Assembly (NCBI GenBank): GCA_014773175.1
Contig: VXCM01000497.1
Location: 1-64,000 of the forward strand
DNA from: Lucifuga dentata
Taxonomy: Eukaryota; Chordata; Actinopteri; Ophidiiformes; Bythitidae
Reading direction: 5' to 3'
DNA length: 64,000 bases
The notes beneath the pieces were generated by a model. That model had not been told where the DNA came from. It saw only the letters and a program-made list of their open reading frames with translations, and ran no database searches. Below, in pieces: positions 14,601 through 28,172 of this stretch (its first letter is position 1; every line of letters starts with the position of its first letter). The position numbers and the translations under genes were made by a program.

Positions 14601-16868
14601 ACTGCTACCACCACAGGATGTAGCTAAATTGACAGTCTCTTCTTTATGAAAAGGAGACCATGTAACAAACTAGTATTTGGAGGCTACTGTTTTAGCTGTC
14701 AAATAGCCCTGAAATAAGAGAAGAAAATACATATCAGGAACATAAATGATTCGTTTGGGGAAAAACAAATATATAAACTATGTAGTGTATGATGAATGTG
14801 AAAAGCAATATACGTCAACAAAACACAGCCATCTCCTGAAATTCTTGTTTCAGAGAATTCATACTCTCTCCCTCGTATTTACCCTGTTGTTGTGCCATTA
14901 ACTTCTAACAGCTATATTTCCCAAAGAACCTGAAGGCAGCATATGGGCCACTCAAAACCATCAAGATTTAAATGCATAGGAGACTGAATAGAAGATGAAA
15001 CTGTTTGTGTGTGTGCGCGTGTGTGTATGAATGTGTGTAACGATCACTTGAGGGGTGCTTGTTTTCCTCAGTACACCACTTTGATAAAAGGAGTCCCTGC
15101 AGATTGCAAACAGCAGGGCAAAGCTTCATGTGCAAGTGTGTGTGTGATTACAAGTGTATGTATGTGTGAGAGGCCCCTGCAGAGAAAGCTGCTCAGCAAC
15201 ATGACTCCAGCCTTGGCTGGGTCTGATAACTCCTTCTTTGTCGTTGTCAGCACCCTTGCCTCTTTTCCAACTAACTACCAAGTTTTATATGCCTGTTTTG
15301 AAGAGAGCGATGAGATCGTTTTCATTAAATTAAGACCGAGATAAGCTGTTCAACAGAGTAAGGAAGGAACAGGACTTGCTCCAAGGCTTACACAAATTCC
15401 TGGAGGCAGGTTTCTCATTTCATCATATTTGCTATGACCAGGGCAAAAGCAGCACATGATAGGAGAAAAGAAGGAAAATGGGAAATTCTCAGTAGAAATG
15501 AATGAGTTGTGTGCCTGATTAGAAAAACAAATTTCTGGGCAAGTCTGAAATCCTAACACCAAACACAATCCTGAACCTGTTCCAGGGATAAACTGTGGCA
15601 GGTAGTGCCAGCAGTCCAATCAGCAGTGCCACAGTACGACTCTAAAACTTATCTGGACTGGCATTGTGTTCATTCATAGCTAAAGTTAAACTTTCACAGC
15701 TATTATCTACTTTGGTATTAGCTACTACACAGTAAAAAAAAAAAAATGATGCACATGATTTGTAGAAAATGTGCTTCAGTGAAATCCAAGCATTTTGATC
15801 TGATCTCGCGTGGCACTCTGCCTCTTCTTTAAGCCTCAAACGCTGTTCTGTGTGTGTCTCTCACATGCGACACACACCACACCCATCTCCCTTATGCCAG
15901 ACTCCTGTGTGTGGATCTTAGACTCTGTTATATTAGTGTCAGTCTCTTAAAATTCAGAGCCCTAACACAGAGAATTAAGGTTTCCTTTGCTGATTTAACA
16001 AGTCAGTTTTGCTTTGATACCAGATGAAGCGGTATAAAGCATGAAATATAATTCTTAAATATGAAGCAGCTCATTATTACACCGATCTTCACTGGCTTTT
16101 ACAGTATCTGTGACACTCCTTACAACAGCTTGTCGGCTATGGGACAGCAACGTGCCGATTAATATAAAGAAAGCTTTACCAATTAATTATCATGGTGCTT
16201 ATTTAGCGTGACGCTGTGTAGTTACCATGATTCTTTTAATGGATTCCACCCTTTGTCACTTAATGCCTGTGCTTGGTGCTTATGATAATGATAATTTTAT
16301 AAAGAATACTGATGCTACAAGAAATCCAAGCAATAAAAAAACAAAAGCGGAAATATCTTCATAATACTGGCAAAAGGTTTAATTCTATGCATGCAAATTA
16401 TAAATTCAGAATATAAATGGTAGAATGATGTTAACTGTATTTTTATTTTATCATAAAGATGTTAACAGAATGTACTTTATCTTCAAGTCATGATCTCTGT
16501 TATGTGTATGAAAGGATTCAGCTCATACAGACAAGTCTCATGGACCGCCTATAAGTAGATTTTCTCTTTATCATCACAAAAAAGTGTTGTTTTCATCTGA
16601 AAAAGCCCATCCTTAAAGCCAATCCTGTCCTGAAAATATATCTTTTAACAGTTGCCATGGAAATTGTTCTGACAATCACAAAACAGTCTCAATTTTCATG
16701 GTTTAGCTGTTTGAAGACAAACCGGTAATCACAAAGTATAAGGAACTAGTCTCTGAAACAGGCGGTTTAAATTATGAAAGCACAATCTGTTTACAAGTGA
16801 CAGGTTCAGCTATGTGGTGTCCAGCAGAACAGTAAACAAGTAGGATTAGGGAGGGACCGGGCAGAGCA

Positions 16869-16872
<4 letters not shown>

Positions 16873-16901
<29 letters not shown>
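16873..16901. repeat. (GT)n microsatellite
   Basis: About fourteen GT units. Confidence 0.95.
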
Positions 16902-17322
16902 CAGAGATTTAGCTGTGCTTTCATCAGCCTGTGCCTGCATTAATGGTTTATTTGTGTGTGTATTTGCATGTGTATGTGCGTACACATGTGCGCATGTATA
17001 AAACAAGCTGAGTGTTCAGTATTTCCCAGCCAGGGACGAGGTCTTCACCAAATCACGACACAGCCACAAAATTGCAGAATGCAAACACCCCAATCAACCA
17101 ACATCATAAGAAGAGCAAGGAAAGAGAGAGAAGGAAAGAGAGAAGGGAAAAAGAGAGAATGAGGGGCAAAGAGAGAGCAGGGGGGAAAAGAAGAATGAGT
17201 ACAAATTATTACCTCTGTTTAGACTTGCTGCAGTTGTTTGCTGCTTGTTTTTTCCTTTCTGGGTAAAGAAGCACACATCCTCGGAAAACAAAACCTCTCT
17301 CTCTTGGACTCTGTGGCTGTCT

Positions 17323-17326
<4 letters not shown>

Positions 17327-17359
<33 letters not shown>
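17327..17359. repeat. (CA)n microsatellite
   Basis: About sixteen CA units. Confidence 0.95.
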
Positions 17360-17362
<3 letters not shown>

Positions 17363-17935
17363 GAATATTTATTACACTAAGGATGTACAAGTATGTATGT
17401 TCTGGGTACACATAAATACACCCCCCTGACTTATGTTGTACAGCTTATTTCAGTCAGCAATGTGAGTCTAAGAGCTGAGATATTTAGTTTATATTTGAAT
17501 TTCCCTAAACTATCAAGTAAATTAGAATTTATAGATGAAAACGTAGTGTTATTAGTGGTCGGGGACGCCATACACATTTCCAAGCTTAAATAAATTCAGG
17601 GTTGTAATTTTTACCAATCTGCTGATGACCAGAGACAACTTTAACTTATGAGCCAGTATCAACAGATATAAGTGCATCTTCGCATCTCATACTTCTTACA
17701 GTCTTGACACCATTTCTAAAACATGACTAAACTATCAATTCATAGAAAAATGTGGTGAGAAATCAATCATGTGATATTCATGGAATGGCAGCGTTACGTA
17801 ACTGATGGTGAATATAGTGAATGCTGCCAGCAGGGAGGCAAAACAGAAAGGAGCTATGAGGCAGAGCTGGGTTTGGGTTCTTCAAAGGTTTTCATTTCCT
17901 GGCTAAGGTAAATTAAAATACCTCACCTCCCTGCT

Positions 17936-18031
17936 GTCGTTGGCTACCATCCAGTTGAGGGGCCGAGGGGCCTCTCAGCCCGGATGATACGTGGGAGCCT
18001 CTGCTTTGCCGTGCCTGCCTATTGCTGGGTT
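17936..18031 (-). other. GC-rich exon-like island, unassigned
   Basis: A locally GC-rich 96-bp block in AT-rich DNA. On the minus strand it is bounded by CCTTAG and AGGGAG|GTGAGG and is open in one frame (WKPSNRQARQSRGSHVSSGL, then RGPSAPQLDGSQRQQG). The acceptor lacks a pyrimidine tract (an A-run precedes it) and no partner exon fits in phase, so coding status is doubtful. Confidence 0.2.
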
Positions 18032-18844
18032 TCCACCTAAGGATTTTTTTTTTTTTCAGTCTGACATTATTAGATTAGAAAAGACTGGCTGAAAATTGAC
18101 AGCCTACTGAAATATCACAAATGAAATGTCTTCTTTTATTAGTTTTACTTCCATCATTATCACATACACAACCTCCTCCAAATATCAAATCTTCACACTT
18201 GAATATGGCTCTGATTCGTGAATGGTTAATTAAATAGTAAATAAGACTATAAAAATTGGACATTTTCATTTTCATTCCCAATGGTCTTCAGAGCTTTAAA
18301 TCTCTTTAAATTAAAATTTTAAAAAACAAAAAACTTTGGCTAGCATTAAAACAAATTTGATCAAGCCTATATCTTACATGTTATGTTTTACATTAACTAT
18401 AACAGGCCTTCATGCGTTTATCTGGCTTACATTACCCAATTTACTGACCCTCCAGATGTACAAGCAAATCCTAAACCTATAATGCCCCAGTAATTTCTAT
18501 TCAATGCATCAAAAGAAAACTTCATTTCTATTGTCCCCACTTTAAAAGAGTATAAATAGGTTTGGCAATGTATTCCAAAAAATATTCAAGGGTCAATGTC
18601 GTGGAAAAGTCTTTCATTCAGCCTTATACTTCATTTCTCCTTTTTCATTAAACAAATTTTCATACAAGTTATGCAGAGTTTACAAATAGGGAGTTAGGAT
18701 TTGTCTTTCTCTGTAGGGCCCATTAAGACTACGTAGTTCAGCTCTCATCATAAAGTACAGCTTAATGTGCATACATAAGAAAAATGCCTAGAAAGATTCT
18801 CAAGTCCTCCAGGTCACTGGATACCTAACAGGCATAGTTCAAGA

Positions 18845-20060
18845 CAACTAGACTGTTTAGTCTTGAAGACGGCCGACCAAGTAGCTTCTTCAGTTCTGAG
18901 TCATTGGCGGGCAGCAAACCGAACAGACAGAAAAACACAGTCATCACTTATGTAGCTGGAATATCTGACAAACTGAGGAGGATTTTCAACCAACACCACA
19001 TCCATGTATTTTTCAAACCCAGCAACACAATGAGAAAACTTGTCCACCATAAAGATCAATCACCTTAACATAAACAGAGCAACGCAGTCACACGCAACAA
19101 GGACTGCACTGATCTGTAAAGTGAAGAGATCAGACGACTGCTAAAATAACACATAGCCCAAGATGTGAGGACCTCAGCTGTCCTCAACTCCTCAGCAGTC
19201 TAACTGCACCTAAAAGACAAGGAACACTCTTTTGATGACACCAAGCTATACATTTTGGACAGTGAAGGCAAATGGTTTGAAAGAGTATCTATGAAGCTGG
19301 AAAACCATCTGAACAGAGGCATTAGGCTGCAACACCATTTATCACCTACTTATAAAGCTATCTTTAAGTCTCATTTGCAGAGCAGTTTGCACCTCCATTC
19401 AAGTGACATTAATGAGTCCTATGATTCTCACATGACTGTCGTGCGACTCTAGTGACCCTCGCATGACTCTTGTGTGTCCAAAGGAGTCACCTGATCCAAG
19501 GTGTGATTGATTCAGGTCAGGAGCATGTGCTGGGCTGTGCATTGCCGCATCCATCATGCGACGGAAATGCCCTGCCCCGGATCCTGATTGGCAACCATCC
19601 TGGCAGACCCACGATCCATCCCCATCTCGCAGAGGTACCCATCCATTTGCCGCAGCCAGGTGTTACGTGGGCATCCCTTTTGCCTGGTGGGGTCTTCATC
19701 AATTAGGCACCTGCTTGCTGGATCATCCTCAGAAAAACGTGCCACATGGCTGTAGTGTCGCAACCGGTGTTCTCTCACAATGCTGTTAATCGGTCTCATC
19801 CGGGAATGAGCAACCGCTCATTCGACACAAAGTCAAACCAGCGGTACCCAAGAATTCTCCAGAGAGACCAAGTACCAAAAACATCCAGTCATCATCTCAA
19901 GTCACTGGTTAGCGTCCAGGTCTCACAACCATAAAATAAGACTGGGAGCACCAGGACTCTAAAGACATGTAATTGATTCTCTGAGGATAAGTCCTGGGGC
20001 GCTCCTACCACTGACTCAGAGCTGAAAAAGCTACTTTGAGTCTTTAGACTAAACAGCAAG
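18845..20060 (+). mobile_element. Penelope-like element with GIY-YIG tail, copy 1, interrupted
   Basis: The plus strand from about 18945 reads TYVAGISDKLRRIFNQHHIH, then VFFKPSNTMRKLV, the reverse-transcriptase C-terminus of fish Penelope-like elements. Further on, HLKDKEHS, ILDSEGKWFERV and LNRGIRLQHHLSPTY come from the GIY-YIG endonuclease domain. Stops and frameshifts abound. The left end (18850-18905) carries the inverted form of the tail seen in copy 2. A LINE fragment has landed inside (19517 to about 19980), after which the Penelope sequence resumes (CTCTGAGGATAAG..). Confidence 0.75.
19517..19980 (-). mobile_element. LINE C-terminal fragment nested in the Penelope-like element
   Basis: The minus strand reads VFRVLVLPVLFYGCETWTLT, then MRPINSIVREHRLRHYSHVA and RQMDGYLCEMGMDRGSARM. 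This is the thumb and C-terminal end of a non-LTR retrotransposon (LPVLLYGCETW ... LRLYGHVAR). It is truncated at its 5' side and internally deleted. It lies within the Penelope copy, so it is the younger insertion. Confidence 0.75.
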
Positions 20061-20140
20061 TTTGTTTGCATTGAATTACTACTAGATATGCATATGGAAA
20101 CAATTTTACAAGGAAGAGTAACATTGACAAAATCTGTCAA

Positions 20141-23100
20141 AATGTTGGTAAGCAGGAAACCATCCGAAGTGAACTAGTTAAAATGTCACGATACTGTAAG
20201 TCCAGCCAGCATCAATTGAGCACAGGTCAGGACAAAAGGATCCATCCAGAGACATGGGTAACATGCTGACCGAATGGAGACAATAATGGCCGTGTAAAAA
20301 CACAAACACAAACACAAACACACACACTGCAACCTCACTCACACAATGCTGCCAAGAAAGGGTGAGAAAAGGAGGGAACACGGGAGATAGAGGGAAGTGA
20401 TCATGATATGACTAGAGGAAAGCCAACAAGTGAAACTGTAGATAGTGTGGATAAAGAGCAGTTACTTGGAAACAGCTGTCAGCTTTCAGCATAAATACTG
20501 GTCATGTCACACACACATACATAGAGCAAAGATAGTCAAATACAAGCTATATACAGTCAGTTACCACTTGCTCAATCTAATGCAATCCAATACAACAGCT
20601 CTGCAATATGTGTAAAGCTTTTAATGTTTAGTTTTGTTGAGACAATCTCAGATATGTGTTGATTCAACACTATTTCAGTAAATCAGCACAACAAAGTACA
20701 CAAAGTGACCGCGCACACACACACACGTAACAGCACAACTTTCTCAGCTTTCAGGTCAGAGCATGTGACGTCTTGTGCACACTTAACACACACAGCACCA
20801 ACAGACACAGATGTTTCATGCATAATACACTTTTGATTGCTACACCGCTGCTTTGACGGCTTTCAGGTCAGAAAATGTGACACACATACACACGGGCAGA
20901 GGAAACCGTATGCAAGGAAACATACAACACATGCCATATAAACAAAGGATGGAGGGATGGTGGTAGATTCAGAGGGAGTGCAATGGGAGTCAGTGATCTC
21001 TCTGGTAAATAGGACATGTGCACTGCTCAGGTCTAATTTTGGAATGGCAGGGAACGAGTTTAAATAACTGGTGTGTCTAAACTCCTGTGAGTAGCCGAGA
21101 GTCGAGCAAGTCTCTGAAGTACAGATCTGACATGATATGAATGAAAGTAGAGGGAAGAAACACAAATTCACATTAATTGACAAATAAAATAACTCTTTCA
21201 ACTCGACAAAGATACAAAGTAGGTCATTAACGTAGATGTAGTGCAAATAACAAGAGCTAACACACCCATTCAGATGTCCTTGTTTTTCATGTCTTCAGCC
21301 TGAAATAAAAACCAGTAAAACCCAGAATGATTCAACATTTGCAGAGCCTGTGGTTTTGCCAGAACACTTTGTAAAAGTAAAGATGTCTGTTTGGGCCACA
21401 AGAGAATCAGTGGTGAGAATCATAACAGTGCTCAGATGCAACTGAAAGTCATGAGAAATTTTGACTGAAGTTTCAGTTCATGAAATCAGCCCTGATCACC
21501 ATTTTTTTTTTTGTTTTGCAAACACCTGCCCATTGCTTCCTTGCTCATCAATGCTGTGTGTGAGTGAGTCTGTGTGTGCGTGTGTCTTTGTTCTCTTTCC
21601 AATCTTGTTAAACAGCCCCAGGCTTCATAGCTGTAGCTCCTATACTAAGCAAAATATCAAGTCATACAACATAACATTATGTAGCCTACCATTTATTTAC
21701 CAATATACCAGGCTAAAGTAATGATCTTAGTATGTAAGAAATCTAGTTTTGGAAGTGGCAAGTGTAGCCATCTGTTGGGTTTAGGTGGCTCCTTTTGTAA
21801 AAGACGTGTTTCATCATAATGCATGACTCTGATCTCAACCAGTCTCTGAATTTCCTCTATACATGTGCCTAAAAAAGCTACATCTCTTTTTTTTTTTTAA
21901 TTTTTTTTAATTCAACCATGTCTTATTAAAACATTTTCCAGGAGCTTGGGTTTACATAAGAGCAAAACAGATGACCTGAATGTTGCTTAGGGTGTAACCT
22001 GTTATTACCACCTAGCCACAATGTAAAGGAAAGAACGACTGTTGGTAGAAGCAGCAGATGACATCCTGTCAATCAAGTATTGCCATGTCATGTGTTCTGA
22101 TTGGACAGGATAAACTGACCTTCAGTCTAAAGCGCCAAAAATACTGTTTAAAGAATCTTAAACTGGAAGGAATAGCATGTCCTATTGGCAGATCACATGA
22201 TCAGCTATAAGAAATAGGCATGAAGATGTCTGAACTGGTACTGCAGCAGAATGTACACGTCAAAAAAGTGTTTTAATGATCAGTAAAGATCACCACAGAT
22301 CTAAGGACAGTGCATCATAGAGCAAAAAAAAAAAAAAAAAANAAAAAAAAAAAAAAAAAAGTTTTAGATAAAAAGCTTTGCTGGCAGATTGCACAAAGTG
22401 TTCCAAATTAACTGGCCTTTTGGGCCCTAAATGGCTACTAGTAGCCACCGGGGATGGTGATGATGGCAAAAGCATGAAGACATCCAAGATATGCAGAATC
22501 ATAAGAATGGCTCCCTTCCATTAATGCTGTCGACAGTCACTTCATATTGTGTTGAAAGCACAAAGTCTCAAGCTAGGTGTGTGGAAAACAACAAGAATAT
22601 TCTAGCCAAGGAAATGTGTGTGTTCAAGTGCATCAGTTTCCCAAAAGCTTCAGACAAAAGGGAGGGGCAGCATGCAGCATGTATATGCTGGAAGACACAG
22701 AATATGTACTGTATGTGTGTACACAGTGTTAATTCTTCTGCTGCAAACTCTGGAGCTTATACTACAAGCCAAGAGCAGCGTGGCACCAAAACACATCTGA
22801 CACAAGTAGAGTCCAGCTATTGCCAAAAGCAAATCAAGTCTTCCCGCTACATAATACAACACACAGCATGAGGGACAAAAAGAGTGAGATGGAGCAATAC
22901 AGAGTATACAGAATGTAAAATAATAACAGAGGAGGAGTTGGGGAAAGAGGAAGAAAGAGAGAGAACAAGTTGAAATGTAGGAGGGAGAGGAGGCAGACAA
23001 TAAAATAAAAGACAGAAGGCAAAGGGTTGAGACAACAGAATAAGACTGGATATCTGCATGTTAAAGAGCCCCAAATCAGACTTCTTTTACAGTGTTTTAA

Positions 23101-24468
23101 TGCTACTGTGTATGATGCAGTATACTGCAAACTCACTATGAATCTATCACAAAAATCTCAACCAATATGGATAAGAAACAAAAGATATACTGGTAAACTC
23201 TGAATGTTCTTGTGTAGCCTAAACTGTAGCAGTGGGAATGTACTGGAATCCTACTATTAGATTTTGACTCTTGTCATTATGATTCAAAACTAAATCAATT
23301 CTTTGATTCATTTTGCAGCTCCAGTTTCTTCTATGATGTTTTTATATTTGTGTAAAGACATGTTATCGTGTCTCTGGGTTATGTCGCTCCCATTATTGTA
23401 AAAGACCAACAGTAAAATGCGTCAAATGACTCCCTCAAACACTCCTCTATGCTTTATTTGTGAGTATTTTGGTAAAACACAACCATTTGTTAAGCTGATA
23501 AATGGCTGTCATCACAACTCTTTAGCTGAATCCGTACTACCAAATCTGAAAATGTGCCCCAATACTTGACTTCTTTTAAAATGGGCCTGGTTGACTAAAT
23601 TTTTCCTCCATGGCATATTCAGCAGCTACACTTGACTGCATCGTGTACAAAGCGTTCCATCTCTTCCAGAGCTGCACTGCTCTGGGACCTCATCCCTTAT
23701 CTTTCAACAACTTATTTAGTGAGAAGAAGCCATATGAAAAAGTAAAAATGTTTCTTTTTGGAATGTGTGAATCAATCATAGAAGAAAAACATCTGGAGCA
23801 TAACATAAATTGATTCCCCCAATCGCTCCCAATCCCCCTCCCAGTCGCTCAAAGTGTATGTGGACATGACAAACTAAAACAAGGAGCAGGTGGTTTGACT
23901 GCAGTTTAATAATGAAGATATTTCATACAGCTCACACACATAACCAGCATAATTGAGATCAGATGGTGAAAATGCAGGATAAGCATGGAGAAAGAAGGAA
24001 ATGCCACACTGACTAAGGAGGGAATGGTTGGTGAAAAGAGGGATTTCTATATTGTTGCTATTAAAAATGTCAAGACTTTATAAGAACCTTTAGAAAAGTT
24101 GCCTGACAAACCATAAAAGATAACAACCTACCTTTAAATTGTCATTACTGATTCTACAAATAAGGCTAAAAGTATTAATACAAGACAGCCATGAGAGAGC
24201 CAGTGTGTGTGAGAGATTGTGATTGTGAGAATGTAATAGTTCTAAGTAAAAACATGCTTCGTCCTGTCCTGCTGACTTTGGCCTGCTGTTCTGCATTTAC
24301 AGAGGTTCCGTGGGCAATAGCAGCTGCGTGCATGTGTGCGTGCATGTGTTTGTGTACACATGTCAGAAAAATGGTGGTGGAAAGTAAAAGAGGTGAAAGG
24401 TGAATGAGGCATGAAATATTCATGCCAATGAAGGATATTGAGTGAATGAACTGCAGAGCTACATACAC

Positions 24469-24520
<52 letters not shown>

Positions 24521-27500
24521 TGTGTACGCGGTGATCGGTTGTCCACAACACTCTGGATGACTGAGTAATTGTCTCAGAAGGTGGGTGGAGAGTCCTGCAG
24601 GGGGCTTGTTGAGTTACAGCCAATCCCCCTCAGTGGGCTTGTCTGTTCCCGTGTCGCTCTCTGTGCTGCAGTAGCATCAGGAGAGGAGGAAGGAAAAGGA
24701 GAAAGGGGGAGGAGGAAAAAAAGGTTAGGAAGGAGTGTAAGCAGTTAAATGACAGCCCCTTACACTGGGCATCAATGGAGACAGAAACAGCGAGTAAGAC
24801 AGAGAAGAAGGCTGAATCTCATTTGCGAGTGTTTTATGTTCCCCTACAGTGTTAACGCCTTCTTTTTTGAGTGTTTCTCATCATTTTGCAGAGAGAAAGT
24901 TTACATCAACCTTCTCCCTAAACTATCTTTGCTCAGATGACATTATTGCACTTTTAAGTATTCCTCCACATAATAGGCCTAAGCCATCACCCTAGGATCA
25001 AGTCAAAATCTAAATCTAAAATCTGTTTCACATTATTTTTGGACCAAATGTTGATATTTGATATTTTGCAATATTTAAGTTTTTCCATAACCCGTGTTAA
25101 TTCAGTTCGAGCCTTCATGGTAAAAGCTGGTGTTGTTTTATATTTTATAATTCCCCTTGTCGACAAATCTTGTAAAAATTTGAAATCAATAATTTCATCA
25201 ACATTTATAAAGCCTTACACAGCTTCTGTCACACACACACACTCTCTCTCTCTCTTAATGAGTGTCTACACTAATGAGAAAGTCATGCTTTAAGTTTGGC
25301 AATAAAATACACCTAAGTTAACTCTCAGTCTAATTACAAGCCTCAGTTAAACTCAATGGAAACTGAGTCTTCCACCCATCTTTCTCAAACTGGGGGACCA
25401 AGAGCCATTATTATATTACAGAAAGTATAGGAGTTAGGCATAGAATTCTCTATGTCAGATAAGCAGGTAGTAATGAACGAGCTGTGATTAAACTAGCCTT
25501 TCAGGTGATAAACTATCTTTTATTTTTATCTGTTAATCTTTCTTGCCAAGTATCTCCACTTGTTCCTCTTTTGCAGCGACTGCACTTACCTGTTCATGTT
25601 TCTGGCAAATTAATTGGAAGTCATCTTACCAGCTTGGCATAGGGGTATGAATGTTCTCTTTCCAAAGGGAAAGAGAATCCCTGATCCACAGAGCGTCTGA
25701 TTCCAATTTAGCCAAATCAAAGTAATACATGAGTAATAAATAAAAGCCTTTCTCAGCAAAACTTTTATGGATTTTTGCTGTGCCTACTTTATCAGGAAGT
25801 ACAGCACAAGCAACACAGCCAATATTTAACTTGGTGTTTGTTCAAATTCTGCCTATACATCTGAATCTTTTCATCACTGCTACAGGTAGGTGATGACTAA
25901 ACTCCTGGACTTCTCCAAATCCATTCAGAAATGTACAGTGCAGTCAGGCACAATTCAACGCTTATCAGGTACCTTATCTGTATTTATCAAAAAGGTACCT
26001 TATCTGTATTTAAAGAAGCAGAGCAAAGACAGGTCTTTACTGTACTTTGATAGTTCTATTTAATCCACCATGACACCCCAGATCTGCTGTCAGAGTTACC
26101 TCTACAAAAGTCACACGATAGTTATTTAATATCTTGTTAACTGTTGTCTGGCGCCTTCTCAAAGAAAAGTGGGCCAATGGTTGCTGATCTTTAGTGACCC
26201 TGACAGGTAAAATAGACGTACTGTGGATCAACAACAGCTAAAATAGCCTACATGAAAGTCTTTCTGTTCTCAAATTTGTGCCTGGAGCTTCATCACCACA
26301 GTAAATCGCCATGATTTCTGTCACTTTAGTTTGTATAAGATATACTGGACTGATTAGTGGAATTTCAAGAGAAATAACGAGTCCAGGTAACTTATTTTCT
26401 TTTTTTCCACAGAATATTCATAACTGGAATTTTAGTCTGAATTTTTCTATTGAATACAAGATAACATTTTGCTTATAGCACATAAATTCTATTCCATTCT
26501 TAAACAATTCTTTTCTTCAGGAAACAATCAAAAAAAAAAAAAAAANAAAAAAAAAAAAAAATCATGAAGACATGCTCACTCCTGTACACAACAGCACTGC
26601 GTGTCACCGCAGCCTTAAATTTGGTGGATGCAATTATCCTTACATTTCCGTAAGTGTACTGCATATATTTTTGTCCTGGTGGGATTGAACCTCTGACCCT
26701 GGCAGTGTTCATGTTGTCATAAGTTACCACAGACCACAACATTTTGCACGAACCCTGTGGTCTCCTGGTCCATGCCGCTGTTAACTACCAAAGTAATTTC
26801 AAGGTTGGACCCCTTGTCTGTGCTCTAAGCCCTTCTTGTATCGTGGCCTTTGACCTTAAACTGTGAAGTGAGTCACTGCTGACATCATCAAGCCCCCCTC
26901 CCCCCCTTAGACACTTCAAAAAAGACCTAATCACACAAGCTGCAAAAGAACCTTTACAAGTACATTTAGGATTTAGCTACACAATTACCTATCATAAGGA
27001 ACCTATTAGCCCCTGTTAGCTTATTCACACTGAGGAGGGAGGAAGAGGAGAAGACGACACTGTGGCTGTATTAATAAAGGAAAAGTCTGTTGCATCACAT
27101 GTCACATAATATAAAAATGTCTGTTTTTTTCTTCTATTTTTAATTTTTAAACTGCGTAAGAGTGACTAAATAATGTCTGATTCATGAAAGTTTTTATTTG
27201 ATATTCTAAACACCTGGTGTTCTGTAAAAATCCTCTGCCACACAGGGAGTGACTTGTTTTCTTTGGAATAAATAAAATATATGAGGAAGTAAGTAGTTAC
27301 TTCCAGTGTGGCTTCCAGCAGAAAAGACATCACAGTATTGAACACACTCTTTGAATGACAGGAGATCTCCAGGAAGTGAAAAGCTGCCTCCAGTACTGAC
27401 AACATATGGCAAAAGATGGAGACAACAAAGAATGAAACGTAGGAAAGATTGAGATTTTTACCATCATACTGCCCTATGAATGCTACAAATATGTCTATGA

Positions 27501-27884
27501 GCAAAGTCTTGGTGTATGACAAGGAATTAGAATAAAGGATTGTGACAAGTGATCATAAAATTTGAGAACAAAATAAAATCAGTATCCCAAAATCAAAGTC
27601 TGAACTTTGCAAAATTCTACCTTCAGTGTTAAAACAGGACCAGAGCTAGCCACAGCAGCCTAACATGCTGGCTAAATATAAATAAAACTCCTACTGCCAT
27701 CACAATGCCCTTGAACATCACTGACTGCTGTCACCCAGATGACAACATCATCCATCTGACCCGTACTCACGTGTACACATCGCTATACATCCTCACTGTA
27801 GCTCATAACAAGGATCTATGCACCAAACCTAGCAAATCTCACAGCTAATATAAGAGGATGAATATCTGCAATATATATAGGTAG
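20141..27884. other. Non-coding stretch without recognisable gene
   Basis: No homologous coding exon was found on either strand. It holds (CA)n at 20299-20330 and 20715-20727, poly-A with N at 22324-22360 and at 26530-26561, (GA)n at 24470-24519, and a purine-rich belt at 22860-23060. The longest frame (27166-27522 minus, 118 codons) shows only hydrophobic low-information sequence. Confidence 0.6.
24470..24519. repeat. (GA)n microsatellite
   Basis: GA units with two AAAG interruptions. Confidence 0.95.
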
Positions 27885-27990
27885 GTAGGTAGGTACTTTA
27901 TTAATCCCCAAGGAGAAACTTCTGTGTTACAGCAGCAAGGGATAGATCAGATACACAACATAAAATAAAATAATAAATCAAATAAATAAA
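27885..27990. mobile_element. LINE 3'-tail-like fragment
   Basis: (TAGG)n followed by TACTTTATTAATCCCCAAGG and a TGTTACAGCAGCAA box, a signature tail found at the 3' end of fish L2-like LINEs and their SINE passengers. Only the tail remains. Confidence 0.55.
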
Positions 27991-28079
27991 AATAATCAAA
28001 TAAATCAAAATAAAAAAATCAAATTAGCAATAATACTCAATCCAAGCAATGATACTCATATAGCTGGTTAGCAGAGTGC

Positions 28080-28138
28080 CAGTGTGTATATATATGTGTG
28101 TGTGTGTATATATATAGATATATATATATATCTATATA

Positions 28139-28170
<32 letters not shown>

Positions 28171-28172
28171 TA
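28080..28172. repeat. Compound (TA)n/(TG)n/(CA)n microsatellite
   Basis: Alternating TA, TG and CA blocks, partly palindromic. Confidence 0.9.

Larger units (their letters stand above)
4860..17935. other. Non-coding stretch without recognisable gene
   Basis: Apart from the DNA-transposon-like fragment at 11.4 kb it holds simple repeats: poly-T 5280-5307, poly-G with N 6900-6922, (CA)n-(TA)n 7628-7702, (CA)n 9879-9917, A-runs at 10736-10755 and 10819-10842, poly-T 12783-12803. A purine-rich belt lies at 6890-7340. No exon chain was supported; it could be intronic to the gene starting at 30 kb or intergenic. Confidence 0.55.

Noticed and set aside
20863..21246. 127-codon minus-strand frame
   Set aside because: Includes translated (CA)-like repeat and has no motif or splice context.
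22491..22871. 126-codon plus-strand frame
   Set aside because: Composition matches chance readthrough; no motif and overlapping frames in both directions.
24540..24800. GC-richer patch that could be a promoter or first exon
   Set aside because: No clear donor, no CpG cluster and no supporting motifs; mostly purine-rich low complexity.
27166..27522. 118-codon minus-strand frame left of the 30-kb promoter
   Set aside because: AT-rich, hydrophobic residues without a recognisable domain, no good acceptor, and a competing frame on the same strand.
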